A DNA stretch of 50,548 bases from positions 1 to 50,548 of the forward strand of contig PWMW01000040.1 in assembly GCA_003559095.1 (NCBI GenBank), written 5' to 3'. The notes beneath the pieces were generated by a model, which saw nothing but the letters and a program-made list of their open reading frames with translations, was not told the DNA's origin and ran no database searches. The position numbers and the translations under genes are program-made. Shown piece by piece: positions 25,214-33,311 of the stretch (the first letter of the stretch is position 1; every line of letters starts with the position of its first letter). Source of the DNA: Clostridiales bacterium. Lineage in GTDB: Bacteria > Bacillota > Limnochordia > Darwinibacteriales > B1SED10-159.

Positions 25214-26581
25214 CTAAATCTTCAGCGTCTTCCACTGCCCGCCCAAGAAGCGCGCCCGCATGAGATAGCCCCGGAAGAAAAGATCAATGGCCATGGCGAT
25301 CCAGGCACCGGCCAATCCCCAACCAAAGGTAATGGCAAAAAGATACGCCAAACCTAAGCGGACAAAGCAAAAGCCCAGCAGGGTTATCTTCATAATTGCT
25401 TTGGTATCCCCCGCCCCGCGCAGGCCTCCGGCCAGCACCATGATGGCGGCCAAAGCCGGCTGGGATATGGCAATGATGCGCAGACACAGGGCTGCTAAGC
25501 GGATCACTTCGGCATCATTCGTGAAGATGGAGACCAAGGGTACTGGAAAGACAAAGAACAAGATCCCCATGACTGACATAACGGTCATCGCCATCTGGTT
25601 AGAGAGGAGACCGGATTTCTCCGCCCGCTCAGGGTCTTGGGCCCCGAGATTCTGTCCCACCAAGGTAGTGGCAGCCAGGGAAAAGCCAAAGCCCGGCATG
25701 AACGAAAGACTTTCCGCATTGAGGGCCACCTGGTGCGCTGCGTAAGCAGCCGTTCCCAAAGAAGCCACAATCATGGTGTAGAACAGCTGGCCAATGCGCA
25801 TGGTGCTCTGTTCAAAAGCTGCCGGCACGCCAATGTGCAGGATGCGGCGAATCATGACCAAGTCGACCTTGAGCAGATCACGAAGGGCAATGGGTACCGT
25901 GGAACGGCGGAACAGCACAGATAGGGCCAGGACACCGCCGAGACTGTGGGCCAAAGCTGTGGCCAAGGCAGCCCCCTGGACGCCAAGAGCCGGGAACGGT
26001 CCCACACCGAAGATCAGCAGATAGTTGCCGAGGACATTGACTACGTTTACGATGGCAGTAATGCGCATGGGTGTTTGAGTATCCCCCGCTCCGCGCAGCA
26101 CGGCATTGACTAAGATGAAGAAAAAGTGCATAACAAGCACCGCAGCCACCGTCCGAATATAGACTGTACTCAAGCTGAGAACGGCGGCTTCGGTTCCCCG
26201 GAACAAAAAGGACAACAGCGGCATGGCGTAGATTACCAGCGCCAAGCTCACAGTGCCAGCTGCCGCCAAACCCATGATCAGGGATTGGGCGGCGGCATTG
26301 GCGGCACTCTGCGGCTCTCGGGCCCCAATATGCCGGGCCACCAACGCGGTACTGCCGGTGGCGATGGCGGCAAAGATGGTAGTTCCCAAATGAAACAACT
26401 GATTGGCCAGGCCAACGGCTGCCAGCGCTTCTGGGCCCAAACGGCCCACCATGGCGGTGTCCACGATCCCCACCATCATGTGCAGCAGCATTTCTACAAT
26501 GGCGGGCCATGCCAAGAGCCACACACTTTTGCGTAATGTAGAACTGGCCGGATCCAATAACAAGACAGATGATTGCAACAT
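25214..26581 (-). CDS. MATE-family efflux transporter
   Basis: A protein of about 455 residues with twelve hydrophobic helices in two homologous halves, the MATE arrangement. The half-repeat signatures are PAIVEMLLHMMVGIVDTAMV near the N-terminus and GVPAAFEQSTMRIGQLFYTM in the second half. MATE proteins export drugs, dyes or metabolites with sodium or proton exchange; the substrate is not predictable. GGAG lies five bases before the ATG at 26581. It is divergent from the MGMT gene. Confidence 0.92.
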   Translation of the reverse strand: MLQSSVLLLDPASSTLRKSVWLLAWPAIVEMLLHMMVGIVDTAMVGRLGPEALAAVGLANQLFHLGTTIFAAIATGSTALVARHIGAREPQSAANAAAQSLIMGLAAAGTVSLALVIYAMPLLSFLFRGTEAAVLSLSTVYIRTVAAVLVMHFFFILVNAVLRGAGDTQTPMRITAIVNVVNVLGNYLLIFGVGPFPALGVQGAALATALAHSLGGVLALSVLFRRSTVPIALRDLLKVDLVMIRRILHIGVPAAFEQSTMRIGQLFYTMIVASLGTAAYAAHQVALNAESLSFMPGFGFSLAATTLVGQNLGAQDPERAEKSGLLSNQMAMTVMSVMGILFFVFPVPLVSIFTNDAEVIRLAALCLRIIAISQPALAAIMVLAGGLRGAGDTKAIMKITLLGFCFVRLGLAYLFAITFGWGLAGAWIAMAIDLFFRGYLMRARFLGGQWKTLKI

Positions 26582-26642
26582 TGTCACTCCATTTTCGCGC
26601 TCCTTCGTAGTAGTGAACTCAGGATTAATTCGCTACCCAAAA

Positions 26643-26648
26643 TATAAT
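26643..26648 (+). promoter_or_regulatory. Possible -10 box of the MGMT gene
   Basis: A perfect TATAAT lies 75 bases before the MGMT start in the divergent interval. No convincing -35 box is found 16-18 bases upstream, so this is a weak call. Confidence 0.3.
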
Positions 26649-26722
26649 CCCTGCCGAGCGCGTTTCTTTTGCAGGATTTTTCAGCTGAGGCTCGAACGAA
26701 ATATCTTAGGGACGGTGACGTT

Positions 26723-27226
26723 ATGCTGACACGATGTCAATACCCATCGCCTATGGGCACTTTGAATCTCTGGTTCTTCAACGATGACCTCTGCGCTCTC
26801 GACTTGCCCGGTTCAGACCTGTCGGCTTGGGTATACAAGAAGGTCAGCCAACTTCCGGCCCAAGAAGTGGATTTGGAGCGGCGTTATCAAGCGTGTTTGG
26901 ATGGATATTTTCGCTTTCGGCACCCCATGGACTGGCCGGGGGCGCTGTTGTTTCGCGGCACGGCCTTCCAAACGCGGGTTTGGTCGGCACTGCTGACCGT
27001 TCCCTTTGGTCAGGTGGTTACATACAAAGAACTAGCCCAAGAGATCGGAACGTCAGCATACCAAGCCGTGGGACAGGCCTTAGGGGCCAACCCCATTCCC
27101 CTGGTGGTACCGTGTCATCGCGTGGTAGGCGTATCAGGCCTAGGCGGCTTCAGCGGCGGCTTGAATATCAAACGCTTCCTCTTGGAATGGGAACGATCCT
27201 TGAGCCAGGTGCCTGGGTTTGCTTGA
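26723..27226 (+). CDS. Methylated-DNA--protein-cysteine S-methyltransferase (MGMT/Ogt type)
   Basis: A 167-residue suicide DNA-repair protein that moves the alkyl group of O6-alkylguanine to its own cysteine. The active-site PCHRV is intact with C131, and the helix-turn-helix region VTYKELAQEIGTSAYQAVGQ is present. The position of the conserved arginine finger (usually RAVG) is Gln here in YQAVG, which may weaken base flipping. A longer frame exists, but the ATG at 26723 has a GGTGA-type ribosome site and gives the family length. It is followed 50 bases later by the HAD gene on the same strand. Confidence 0.93.
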   Translation: MLTRCQYPSPMGTLNLWFFNDDLCALDLPGSDLSAWVYKKVSQLPAQEVDLERRYQACLDGYFRFRHPMDWPGALLFRGTAFQTRVWSALLTVPFGQVVTYKELAQEIGTSAYQAVGQALGANPIPLVVPCHRVVGVSGLGGFSGGLNIKRFLLEWERSLSQVPGFA

Positions 27227-27276
27227 TGGGGCCGATCTTGGATTTGATTGTTTGGTAGACGGTAGGAGGGTTTTGT

Positions 27277-27861
27277 TTGGCAAGAGTATTTGGATTCGAT
27301 ATCGACGGCGTCTTAACCGCCGATGATGATGGCCGCAGCAACATCTGGGTGGTTGAGGCGGCGCGTTTTTTCGCAAAGGAGCCTGTCAAAGCATCGTTCC
27401 ATCTTCATGAAGCGCTGGCCTTGGCTCCGGCGGAAGTAGAGCGTTTTTTCCGGGCCAAGGGTCATGCCATTCTGGCGGAGGTTCCGGTGCGGCCAGGTTG
27501 TGCGGCGCTGCTTCAGGAACTGAAAGACCAAGGCCATGCCGTGCATCTAATAACAGCGCGCAATGAAGGCTTCCGCAGCGTGACCGAAGCTTGGCTGCAG
27601 CGCAACCAGATTGCTTACGATTCCTTGACCATGAATGGAAGTCGGCACAAAGCCTTAGGCAAGGGTGACGTCTGTCGTTCGCTGCAGGTGGAGCTCTTCG
27701 TAGACGACAACTACGAGAATTGCCGAGATATTCACCGCCGCGGCATTCCTGTCCTCATGTTCCACGCCAGCCATAATCGGGAAAAGGAACCCTTTGTCCC
27801 GGTGGTATACAATTGGTCAGATATTCGCTCGCATGTATCGGCCATGGTGAATGGCCATTGA
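27277..27861 (+). CDS. HAD-superfamily nucleotidase-like hydrolase (YqfW/5'-deoxynucleotidase type)
   Basis: A 194-residue HAD phosphatase. Motif I is FDIDGVLT with nucleophile D8 and acid/base D10. Motif II is the Thr in HLITARNEG. The basic residue of motif III probably lies in NGSRHKALGKGD, and motif IV is the acidic LFVDDNYENC. A cap-like helical insert lies at about 20-70. The closest match is the putative nucleotidase group that includes Bacillus YqfW; the substrate is unproven. It starts at TTG with GGAGGG six bases upstream. It may be cotranscribed with MGMT. Confidence 0.82.
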   Translation: MARVFGFDIDGVLTADDDGRSNIWVVEAARFFAKEPVKASFHLHEALALAPAEVERFFRAKGHAILAEVPVRPGCAALLQELKDQGHAVHLITARNEGFRSVTEAWLQRNQIAYDSLTMNGSRHKALGKGDVCRSLQVELFVDDNYENCRDIHRRGIPVLMFHASHNREKEPFVPVVYNWSDIRSHVSAMVNGH

Positions 27862-27897
27862 TGGCGCCCCGGCGCCAAAACCCGTAAAGACCCAAAG

Positions 27898-27930
27898 CAG
27901 CCGTGCCCAGAACTCCATTGGGCGCGGCTG
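27898..27930. terminator. Stem-loop between convergent HAD and AhpD-like genes
   Basis: Twelve-base GC-rich arms (27898-27909 and 27919-27930, one mismatch) around a 9-base loop. Downstream T-tracts are short on both strands, so it is a probable but not textbook bidirectional terminator. Confidence 0.6.
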
Positions 27931-27934
27931 TTCC

Positions 27935-28306
27935 TTACTCAGCATCATCATTGTCACCGGCATCCTCCCGAATCTCATCCAAGAGATTATACGCATAACG
28001 CACGTGGGGAATGACGATAGATCCACCAACGATGAGCGCCACCGACAGAGCTTCCTTCATCTCGGCGTCGCTGACGCCTTCCTCAGCACAGCGGATCATA
28101 TGGTAGGCAATGCAGTCATTGCAGCGCAGAACGGCCGATGCGGTCAAACCCAAAAGTTCCTTGTCCCTAACGCTTAAGGCTCCCCCTTGGTAGGTGAAGC
28201 TGTCTAAGGAAAAGAACCGTTTCGTGGCGCGATCCCCTTCAGCAAGAATTTTTTCGTTCATACGTTCCCGGAACTGGCGAAGCTCATTCAAGGATGACTC
28301 AGCCAT
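27935..28306 (-). CDS. Carboxymuconolactone decarboxylase/AhpD-like family protein
   Basis: A 123-residue helical protein with the AhpD-type redox site CNDCIAYH (C62, C65, H69). It is followed by the family segment EEGVSDAEMKEALSVALIVG. Members are peroxidase partners or of unknown function; no AhpC gene is nearby. The C-terminus ends in an acidic tail. The ATG, with GGGGC upstream, overlaps the last eight bases of the nuclease gene, so the two are made together. Confidence 0.88.
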   Translation of the reverse strand: MAESSLNELRQFRERMNEKILAEGDRATKRFFSLDSFTYQGGALSVRDKELLGLTASAVLRCNDCIAYHMIRCAEEGVSDAEMKEALSVALIVGGSIVIPHVRYAYNLLDEIREDAGDNDDAE

Positions 28307-29252
28307 CTACATCTGCCCCTCTTTCCAATTCGTCTTGGCATAACTCAAAAAAGCTGCAGCTGGGACATTGGTGCCGGTTGTCCGTCAGAGGATAGCGCTT
28401 CTTAGCCAGAGGTTGGTTCAGCTTGACGTCGGCCAAATACTGACGCATCTCCCCCATACTCGCCAGCGCCCGTTCTTCGGCGCGATCCAAAGCAGCCCGA
28501 TCAAAACGTACATCCTCATGACTGCCTCCATTGAGGTATTCCAGGCGGCCGAGGATTCGTTCTGGAGACGTACGGTGCTTTTCCACAAGATACATGGCAT
28601 AGAAGGCCAGCTGCTGGCGATGCTCCTCTTCTTGGGCTCCGGTCTTCCAATCGACTAGGACCATCCGGCCCGATTCCACGCGATACATCAAGTCAGGAAC
28701 GGCGAACACAGGCGTGCCGTTCATGGGAAATGTATCGAAGTTTTCACACTGCAGAAGCTCGGGCGACGAACCCTGCAGTTCCACCATGGTCTGACAGCCT
28801 AAAAGATGCTCGGCACAGCGTTTGGCCCGCTCCTTGATGGTTTCCACCAAGCGGGCATCGGGACCGCCTCCATAGTAGAACTCGTGCAGCATCAAAACAC
28901 GATTCGGACGCCGCAGAAAGTCAGGCCGCCGGTCGCGGCTGTCTTTGTACGCAGTGCGCAGGGCAGCTCGAATCGACTCCTCCACGGATTCAGGCTGCGG
29001 CAGCTGCTGGCCAGCGGCAGCTTTGGCCGCTGCCTGTTCGGCCACGGTGTGTACCGCTTCGCCGAGAACCGTGAATAGATTAGCCAACTTCTTCAGCCGA
29101 TAGGCTGTTTTTTGCTCCTGGGAAGCACTATCTTCCCAACCGTTGTGGGACCCATAATATTGGTAGTAATAGCGGCGTTTACAGGACTCGAACACCTGAC
29201 TGCGGGAAAAGGACCAGGACCATTCTGGGTATTCCCGACGAACATATGTCAC
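28299..29252 (-). CDS. Stand-alone PD-(D/E)XK nuclease with AddB/Cas4-type iron-sulfur cysteines
   Basis: A 317-residue RecB-family nuclease domain protein. The nuclease motifs are H68 (GEAVHTVAE), D187 (AVPDLMY), D201 and K203 (LVDWKTG) and the QxxxY helix (Q214, Y218). One cysteine near the N-terminus (C24 in ESCKRRYYY) and three at the end (C296, C299, C305 in CPSCSFFELC) match the 4Fe-4S arrangement of AddB and Cas4. No helicase and no cas gene is nearby. GTG at 29252 has AAGGGAG upstream. It is coupled to the AhpD-like gene. Confidence 0.87.
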   Translation of the reverse strand: MTYVRREYPEWSWSFSRSQVFESCKRRYYYQYYGSHNGWEDSASQEQKTAYRLKKLANLFTVLGEAVHTVAEQAAAKAAAGQQLPQPESVEESIRAALRTAYKDSRDRRPDFLRRPNRVLMLHEFYYGGGPDARLVETIKERAKRCAEHLLGCQTMVELQGSSPELLQCENFDTFPMNGTPVFAVPDLMYRVESGRMVLVDWKTGAQEEEHRQQLAFYAMYLVEKHRTSPERILGRLEYLNGGSHEDVRFDRAALDRAEERALASMGEMRQYLADVKLNQPLAKKRYPLTDNRHQCPSCSFFELCQDELERGADVDG

Positions 29253-29342
29253 AACGAACACTCCCTTAATAAAACGACGGTACGTCAGCCACGCTGGAAA
29301 GAATGTCAATGGCATGACGGTTCAATCCTTACAATATTCCAC

Positions 29343-29379
29343 AAAAAACCAGCATCTCCCTGCTTCGCAGATGCTGGTT
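29343..29379 (-). terminator. Intrinsic terminator of permease cassette 2
   Basis: Eleven-base arms (29347-29357 and 29369-29379), an 11-base loop, and TTTTTTG following on the minus strand. It lies 16 bases past the DppC-type stop. Confidence 0.85.
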
Positions 29380-29394
29380 GCAAAACGCTGTGAT

Positions 29395-30285
29395 TTAACC
29401 TATCTGCTTGGGATCGAAGGCATCCCGCAGCCCATCACCGAGGAGATTAAAGGCCAGCACTGTGACGAAGATGGCCACTCCCGGAAATGTCGCGATCCAC
29501 CAAGCGATACTTAAGAACTTGTAACCCTCTGTCAGCATATTGCCCCAGCTGGGCGTAGGCGGCTGCGCTCCGAGGCCCAGGAAACTAAGTCCAGATTCGA
29601 TCAAAATTACTTGGGCAATAAAGAGTGTTCCCTGCACAATAATGGGCGCTAGCGCATTGGGAAGCAAGTGACGGAAAATGATGCGGGAATCCTTCAGCCC
29701 CAAGGCCCGGGCAGCTTCCGTAAACTCCCGTTTGCGCAGACTAAGAAATTCGCCGCGCACAATGCGGCAGGTTCGGGTCCAGTAGATGGCTCCGATGACG
29801 ATCATGGTATTGGTCATGCTGGCGCCAAAGAGCGCAATGACTGTCAAGGCCAAGAACAGTGCCGGGATGCACATCATGACATCGGTGAAGCGCATAATGG
29901 CGTTATCAATCCAGCCTCCATAATAACCGGCCACAGCTCCCAAAACTACCCCGATAGCCAAAGCTAGTCCCGCAGCTCCAAAACCAATCTGGAGCGAAAC
30001 CCGAGCCCCCCAAAGGACCCGGCTGAATACATCGCGCCCATAGCCGTCGGTACCTAGCCAGTGCTCAGCACTGGGTTCGCTTAAGCGGGCCCGCAGATTT
30101 TGCCGGGAATACGAATGGGTGGCCAACCATGGTGCAAACACCGCAGACAAGATAATTACCAGCACTACGGCGCCACCGATTAATGCCAGCTTGTTGCGGC
30201 GAAACTTCCGCCACACATCATGCAGTTGCCCGGAGGGGCGCTCCGACGCTAAAGGTTTTTTGCGATTTGCCATGACAGCTGCCAT
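29395..30285 (-). CDS. Dipeptide/oligopeptide ABC transporter permease, DppC type (cassette 2)
   Basis: A protein of about 296 residues with six helices. It begins with a cytoplasmic basic N-terminus (MAAVMANRKKPL), the HDVWRKFRRNKLALIGG pre-helix segment, LGTDGYGRDVFSRVLWG and the EAA loop EAARALGLKDSRIIFRHLLP. The ATG at 30285 has AAAGGA eight bases upstream. Last gene of the sbp-B-C unit, directly before a strong terminator. No ATPase gene follows. Confidence 0.92.
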   Translation of the reverse strand: MAAVMANRKKPLASERPSGQLHDVWRKFRRNKLALIGGAVVLVIILSAVFAPWLATHSYSRQNLRARLSEPSAEHWLGTDGYGRDVFSRVLWGARVSLQIGFGAAGLALAIGVVLGAVAGYYGGWIDNAIMRFTDVMMCIPALFLALTVIALFGASMTNTMIVIGAIYWTRTCRIVRGEFLSLRKREFTEAARALGLKDSRIIFRHLLPNALAPIIVQGTLFIAQVILIESGLSFLGLGAQPPTPSWGNMLTEGYKFLSIAWWIATFPGVAIFVTVLAFNLLGDGLRDAFDPKQIG

Positions 30286-30309
30286 ACATAACATCCTTTC
30301 CATCCAGCA

Positions 30310-31260
30310 TCAATCAAATGCAATTCGGGGGTCCACCAACGTATACATAACGTCCACCAGAAGATTCACCAAGACGGTAACCGTGGCCACCGCCATATTC
30401 ACACCCATAATGATGGGGTAGTCCCTCTGGAAGACGGCGTTTACCGCCAGACGCCCCACACCTGGCCAGGCGAAGATGGTCTCTGTCAACACAGCACCGC
30501 CCACCAGAGCAGGCAGGGACAGACCAACAACGGTGACCACGGAGATCAGGCCATTGCGAAGCGCATGCTTGATGACAACTTTGCGTGGATGCAGGCCTTT
30601 GGCATTAGCTGTACGGATGTAGTCTTGGCGCAGCACTTCCAACATACCAGAACGGGTGAAGCGCATGTACGTTGCCATCTGAACAGATCCCAACGTAACC
30701 GCAGGCAGGACCAAATGGTGGAGGCGGACCAAAATGTCTCGCTCCATGCCGAACGGTGCCATACCCGATACGGGAAACCAACCAAGGCGATAGGCAAAAA
30801 TGAGGATAAAGACGATCCCCAACCAAAAACTTGGAAAGGAAACTCCCAAAAATGCAATGACAGATGCCGCCTTGTCAATCAACGAGTTATGTTTGACAGC
30901 GGCAATCACCCCGAACGGAATGGCTACGATCAGAGCGAAAGCAAACGCTGCTACGGTCAGAACCAGGCTGTTGGGAAGCCGATCGGCAATCAAACTTATC
31001 ACAGGCTCTCCCGTACGAAATGAGTTGCCCAAGTCACCGCGCAGCATGTTCGTGAACCAGCGTACATACTGTACTGGGATGGGTTGATCCAGTCCTAGGT
31101 TGGCCCGAATCCGGGCCGCTGCTTCTGCAGAGATATCGTCGCCCATTAAGACAGCCTCAGGACCTCCGGGCGCGATCATCATGACGGCGAAAAGAATTAT
31201 GGAAACACCGATCAGTGTTGGTATGATAATTAGAACACGACGCATAATGTAACGAGACAT
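30310..31260 (-). CDS. Dipeptide/oligopeptide ABC transporter permease, DppB type (cassette 2)
   Basis: A 316-residue permease beginning SRYIMRRVLIIIPTLIGVSI with the APGGPEAVL segment in place of the usual APGDP. The periplasmic loop has LGLDQPIPVQYVRWF, and the EAA loop is RTANAKGLHPRKVVIKHALR. It ends VMYTLVDPRIAFD. The ATG at 31260 has GAGGTG six bases upstream. A strong stem-loop lies between it and the upstream binding-protein gene, so its message level is probably lower than that of the binding protein. Confidence 0.93.
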   Translation of the reverse strand: MSRYIMRRVLIIIPTLIGVSIILFAVMMIAPGGPEAVLMGDDISAEAAARIRANLGLDQPIPVQYVRWFTNMLRGDLGNSFRTGEPVISLIADRLPNSLVLTVAAFAFALIVAIPFGVIAAVKHNSLIDKAASVIAFLGVSFPSFWLGIVFILIFAYRLGWFPVSGMAPFGMERDILVRLHHLVLPAVTLGSVQMATYMRFTRSGMLEVLRQDYIRTANAKGLHPRKVVIKHALRNGLISVVTVVGLSLPALVGGAVLTETIFAWPGVGRLAVNAVFQRDYPIIMGVNMAVATVTVLVNLLVDVMYTLVDPRIAFD

Positions 31261-31287
31261 CCTTGTCACCTCTGTTTTCACAAATTA

Positions 31288-31319
31288 CAGCACCCGGCAG
31301 CCGCAGCCGCCGGATGCTG
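31288..31319 (-). other. Intercistronic stem-loop between binding protein 1 and its permease
   Basis: Eleven-base GC-rich arms (31288-31298 and 31309-31319, one wobble) and a 10-base loop, with no T-run on the minus strand. This is the kind of structure that protects the upstream message or dampens downstream expression. Confidence 0.6.
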
Positions 31320-31346
31320 GTCTAAGGAGTCAATGCACGAATGTCT

Positions 31347-33032
31347 CTATTGCTCCATCCAAACATTCTTCAGCGACAAGAGGATGCCTTCACGCTGTGG
31401 CGTAGGTACCCACCCGTTGAAACGGCGGTGCACGGCGTGGATCTGGTCGGCGAAGTAACCGAACACATATGGCTGCTCTTCAGCGAGAATTTCTTGGATC
31501 TCGTGATAGTACTCGGTCCGCAGGTCGATATCCATCTCAATTCGAGCCTGCTCAAAGAGGTAGTCCACACGGTCGTTGGCATACTGCGACGTGTTACGGC
31601 CCGGGAACTGCGATGAATGCCACACAGTGTAGCCGTAACCATCGGGATCGGCAGTTCCTGTCCAACCCACTACAACAGCTTCATAGTTGGCAGAAAGCAG
31701 ACGATCTACGAATGTCGGCCATTCCGAAAGGGAAACTCGAACATCGACACCGATGTCGCCGAGTTGTTCCTGAATGATGACGACCATCTGTTCACGGAGT
31801 TCGTTACCCTGGTTGGTCTCCAGAGTGAACTGGAAGACTTCGCCGTCTTTCTCCAGCCTACCGTTGGCGTTCATGACCCAACCAGCCTCTTCCATGAGTT
31901 CCAGAGCTCGCTCTGGATTGTAGGGGAAGCGGCGAACGTCAGGGTTGTAAGCCCACATACCTGCCGGGAATGGGCCAGTTGCTTCTTGACCATAGCCCAT
32001 GAGGATAAACTCCACAATGGCTTCCATGTCAATGGCGTAGGAGATAGCTTGACGTACTCTCACATCTTGGAACAGTGGATTGGTTAGCTGAAAGCCCATA
32101 TACGTGTAAGCTACGGTATCGATCCGGAATACGTTCAGATTGGGGTCGGCTTCCAACGCTGGGATGATTTCCGGCGGTGGCTGCGGCATATAGTCTACCC
32201 CACCTGTACGCAATTCTGTGACCAGAACTGTCTGGTCCGGAATGACACGGTAGATGACACGATCCAGATATGGACGGCCTTCATGGTAGTCTTCAAACGC
32301 TTCCAGCACGACTCGTTCATCACGGCGCCATTCCACGAACTTGAAAGGACCGGTACCAACAGGGTTGGCGTTGAAACTTGTCGTGTTGACATCTTCACCT
32401 TCCAGAAGATGTTTTGGGGCAATTCCCAAATCCATGGCCGTTGTCATAAAGGGTGCAAACGGTGTCGCTAGGTTGAACACAACATTGTGATCATCAACAA
32501 CCTCAATACCGCCGGCTGCTCTGAACTCGCCCAGTGCAGCCTCAGCCTGCTCTGAAAACTCGTCATCGGTGATACTGCCATCATTACGCTGACTGTTCAA
32601 CGATGCAATGGCTGCCAAATAATCAGCGGCACCCAGTAAGCTGTCAAAGTAAGGGCGCTTCACGCTATTGGTCTTGTAATCCATGATGGAGAAGATCGTA
32701 AATTCAACGTCGGCAGCGGTGAAGTCTGCGCCGTCGTGCCACTTGACGCCTTCCTTCAATACAAAATGGATTCTTTTTCCATCATCCGAGATATCCCAAC
32801 TTTCAGCCAAAACCGGCTGCGGAGTTAGGGTTTCGTCCAGACGAATCAGGCTGTCAAATACCCAGTAATTGATGTCGTAGGACGCGGAGTCGGCCTCAAC
32901 AATGGGGTTGAGGAACGATGCATCGGCAATCGATCCAATAATGATCTGACCACCATAGTTCTGTGCACCTGCAGAGGTTGCTAGAGCCAAACTGACCACC
33001 AAAATTACTGCCAAAAACGAAAGTCGCTTCAT
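31347..33032 (-). CDS. Extracellular solute-binding protein, family 5 (cassette 2)
   Basis: A 561-residue peptide- or oligosaccharide-type binding protein. It has a signal peptide ending SAGAQ with no lipobox Cys, so the mature protein should be soluble in a periplasm. The family 5 signature lies in FVLKEGVKWHDGADFTAADV. An unusual 30-residue Gln/Glu/Asp-rich insert follows LLGAADYLA (about 140-178). It starts at ATG 33032, with AAAGGAG upstream. First gene of sbp-B-C cassette 2. Confidence 0.92.
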   Translation of the reverse strand: MKRLSFLAVILVVSLALATSAGAQNYGGQIIIGSIADASFLNPIVEADSASYDINYWVFDSLIRLDETLTPQPVLAESWDISDDGKRIHFVLKEGVKWHDGADFTAADVEFTIFSIMDYKTNSVKRPYFDSLLGAADYLAAIASLNSQRNDGSITDDEFSEQAEAALGEFRAAGGIEVVDDHNVVFNLATPFAPFMTTAMDLGIAPKHLLEGEDVNTTSFNANPVGTGPFKFVEWRRDERVVLEAFEDYHEGRPYLDRVIYRVIPDQTVLVTELRTGGVDYMPQPPPEIIPALEADPNLNVFRIDTVAYTYMGFQLTNPLFQDVRVRQAISYAIDMEAIVEFILMGYGQEATGPFPAGMWAYNPDVRRFPYNPERALELMEEAGWVMNANGRLEKDGEVFQFTLETNQGNELREQMVVIIQEQLGDIGVDVRVSLSEWPTFVDRLLSANYEAVVVGWTGTADPDGYGYTVWHSSQFPGRNTSQYANDRVDYLFEQARIEMDIDLRTEYYHEIQEILAEEQPYVFGYFADQIHAVHRRFNGWVPTPQREGILLSLKNVWMEQ

Positions 33033-33120
33033 AAGCATCTCCTTTCAAAATTGTGAACCTAAAACTGCGAATCCTCCCTTCTGCCCGTTGTCGGTTTCCG
33101 AAAAATTCCAATGCGACCCA

Positions 33121-33136
33121 AATTACAGTGGTAATT
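33121..33136. promoter_or_regulatory. Inverted repeat upstream of binding protein 1, possible operator
   Basis: AATTAC, four bases, GTAATT: perfect 6-4-6 repeat about 90 bases before the binding-protein start. The interval 33033-33311 has no gene and no confident -35/-10 pair. Confidence 0.35.
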
Positions 33137-33237
33137 CGGAATCACAGGACTGATTTTGTAGTATTCGACGTCCACCCCGTGTTCCCTGCCCCAACAGTGA
33201 ACAAAACCGTCAACTTCCGCAGATTTACAAAATAGTA

Positions 33238-33251
33238 ACGAAATATTTCGT
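33238..33251. repeat. 14-base perfect palindrome
   Basis: ACGAAATATTTCGT, next to the terminator of the AI-2E-family gene and about 205 bases before the binding-protein gene. It might be a regulator site for cassette 2 or chance in an AT-rich interval. Confidence 0.35.
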
Positions 33252-33287
33252 AAAAAACCACCGAATTCCCGGAAGAATTCGGTGGTT
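33252..33287 (-). terminator. Intrinsic terminator of the AI-2E-family gene
   Basis: Perfect 13-base arms (33256-33268 and 33275-33287), a 6-base loop, and a stretch of T on the minus strand. It lies 25 bases past the AI-2E-family stop. Confidence 0.88.
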
Positions 33288-33311
33288 TGGTCTAATTCGC
33301 AGACGATTCGC

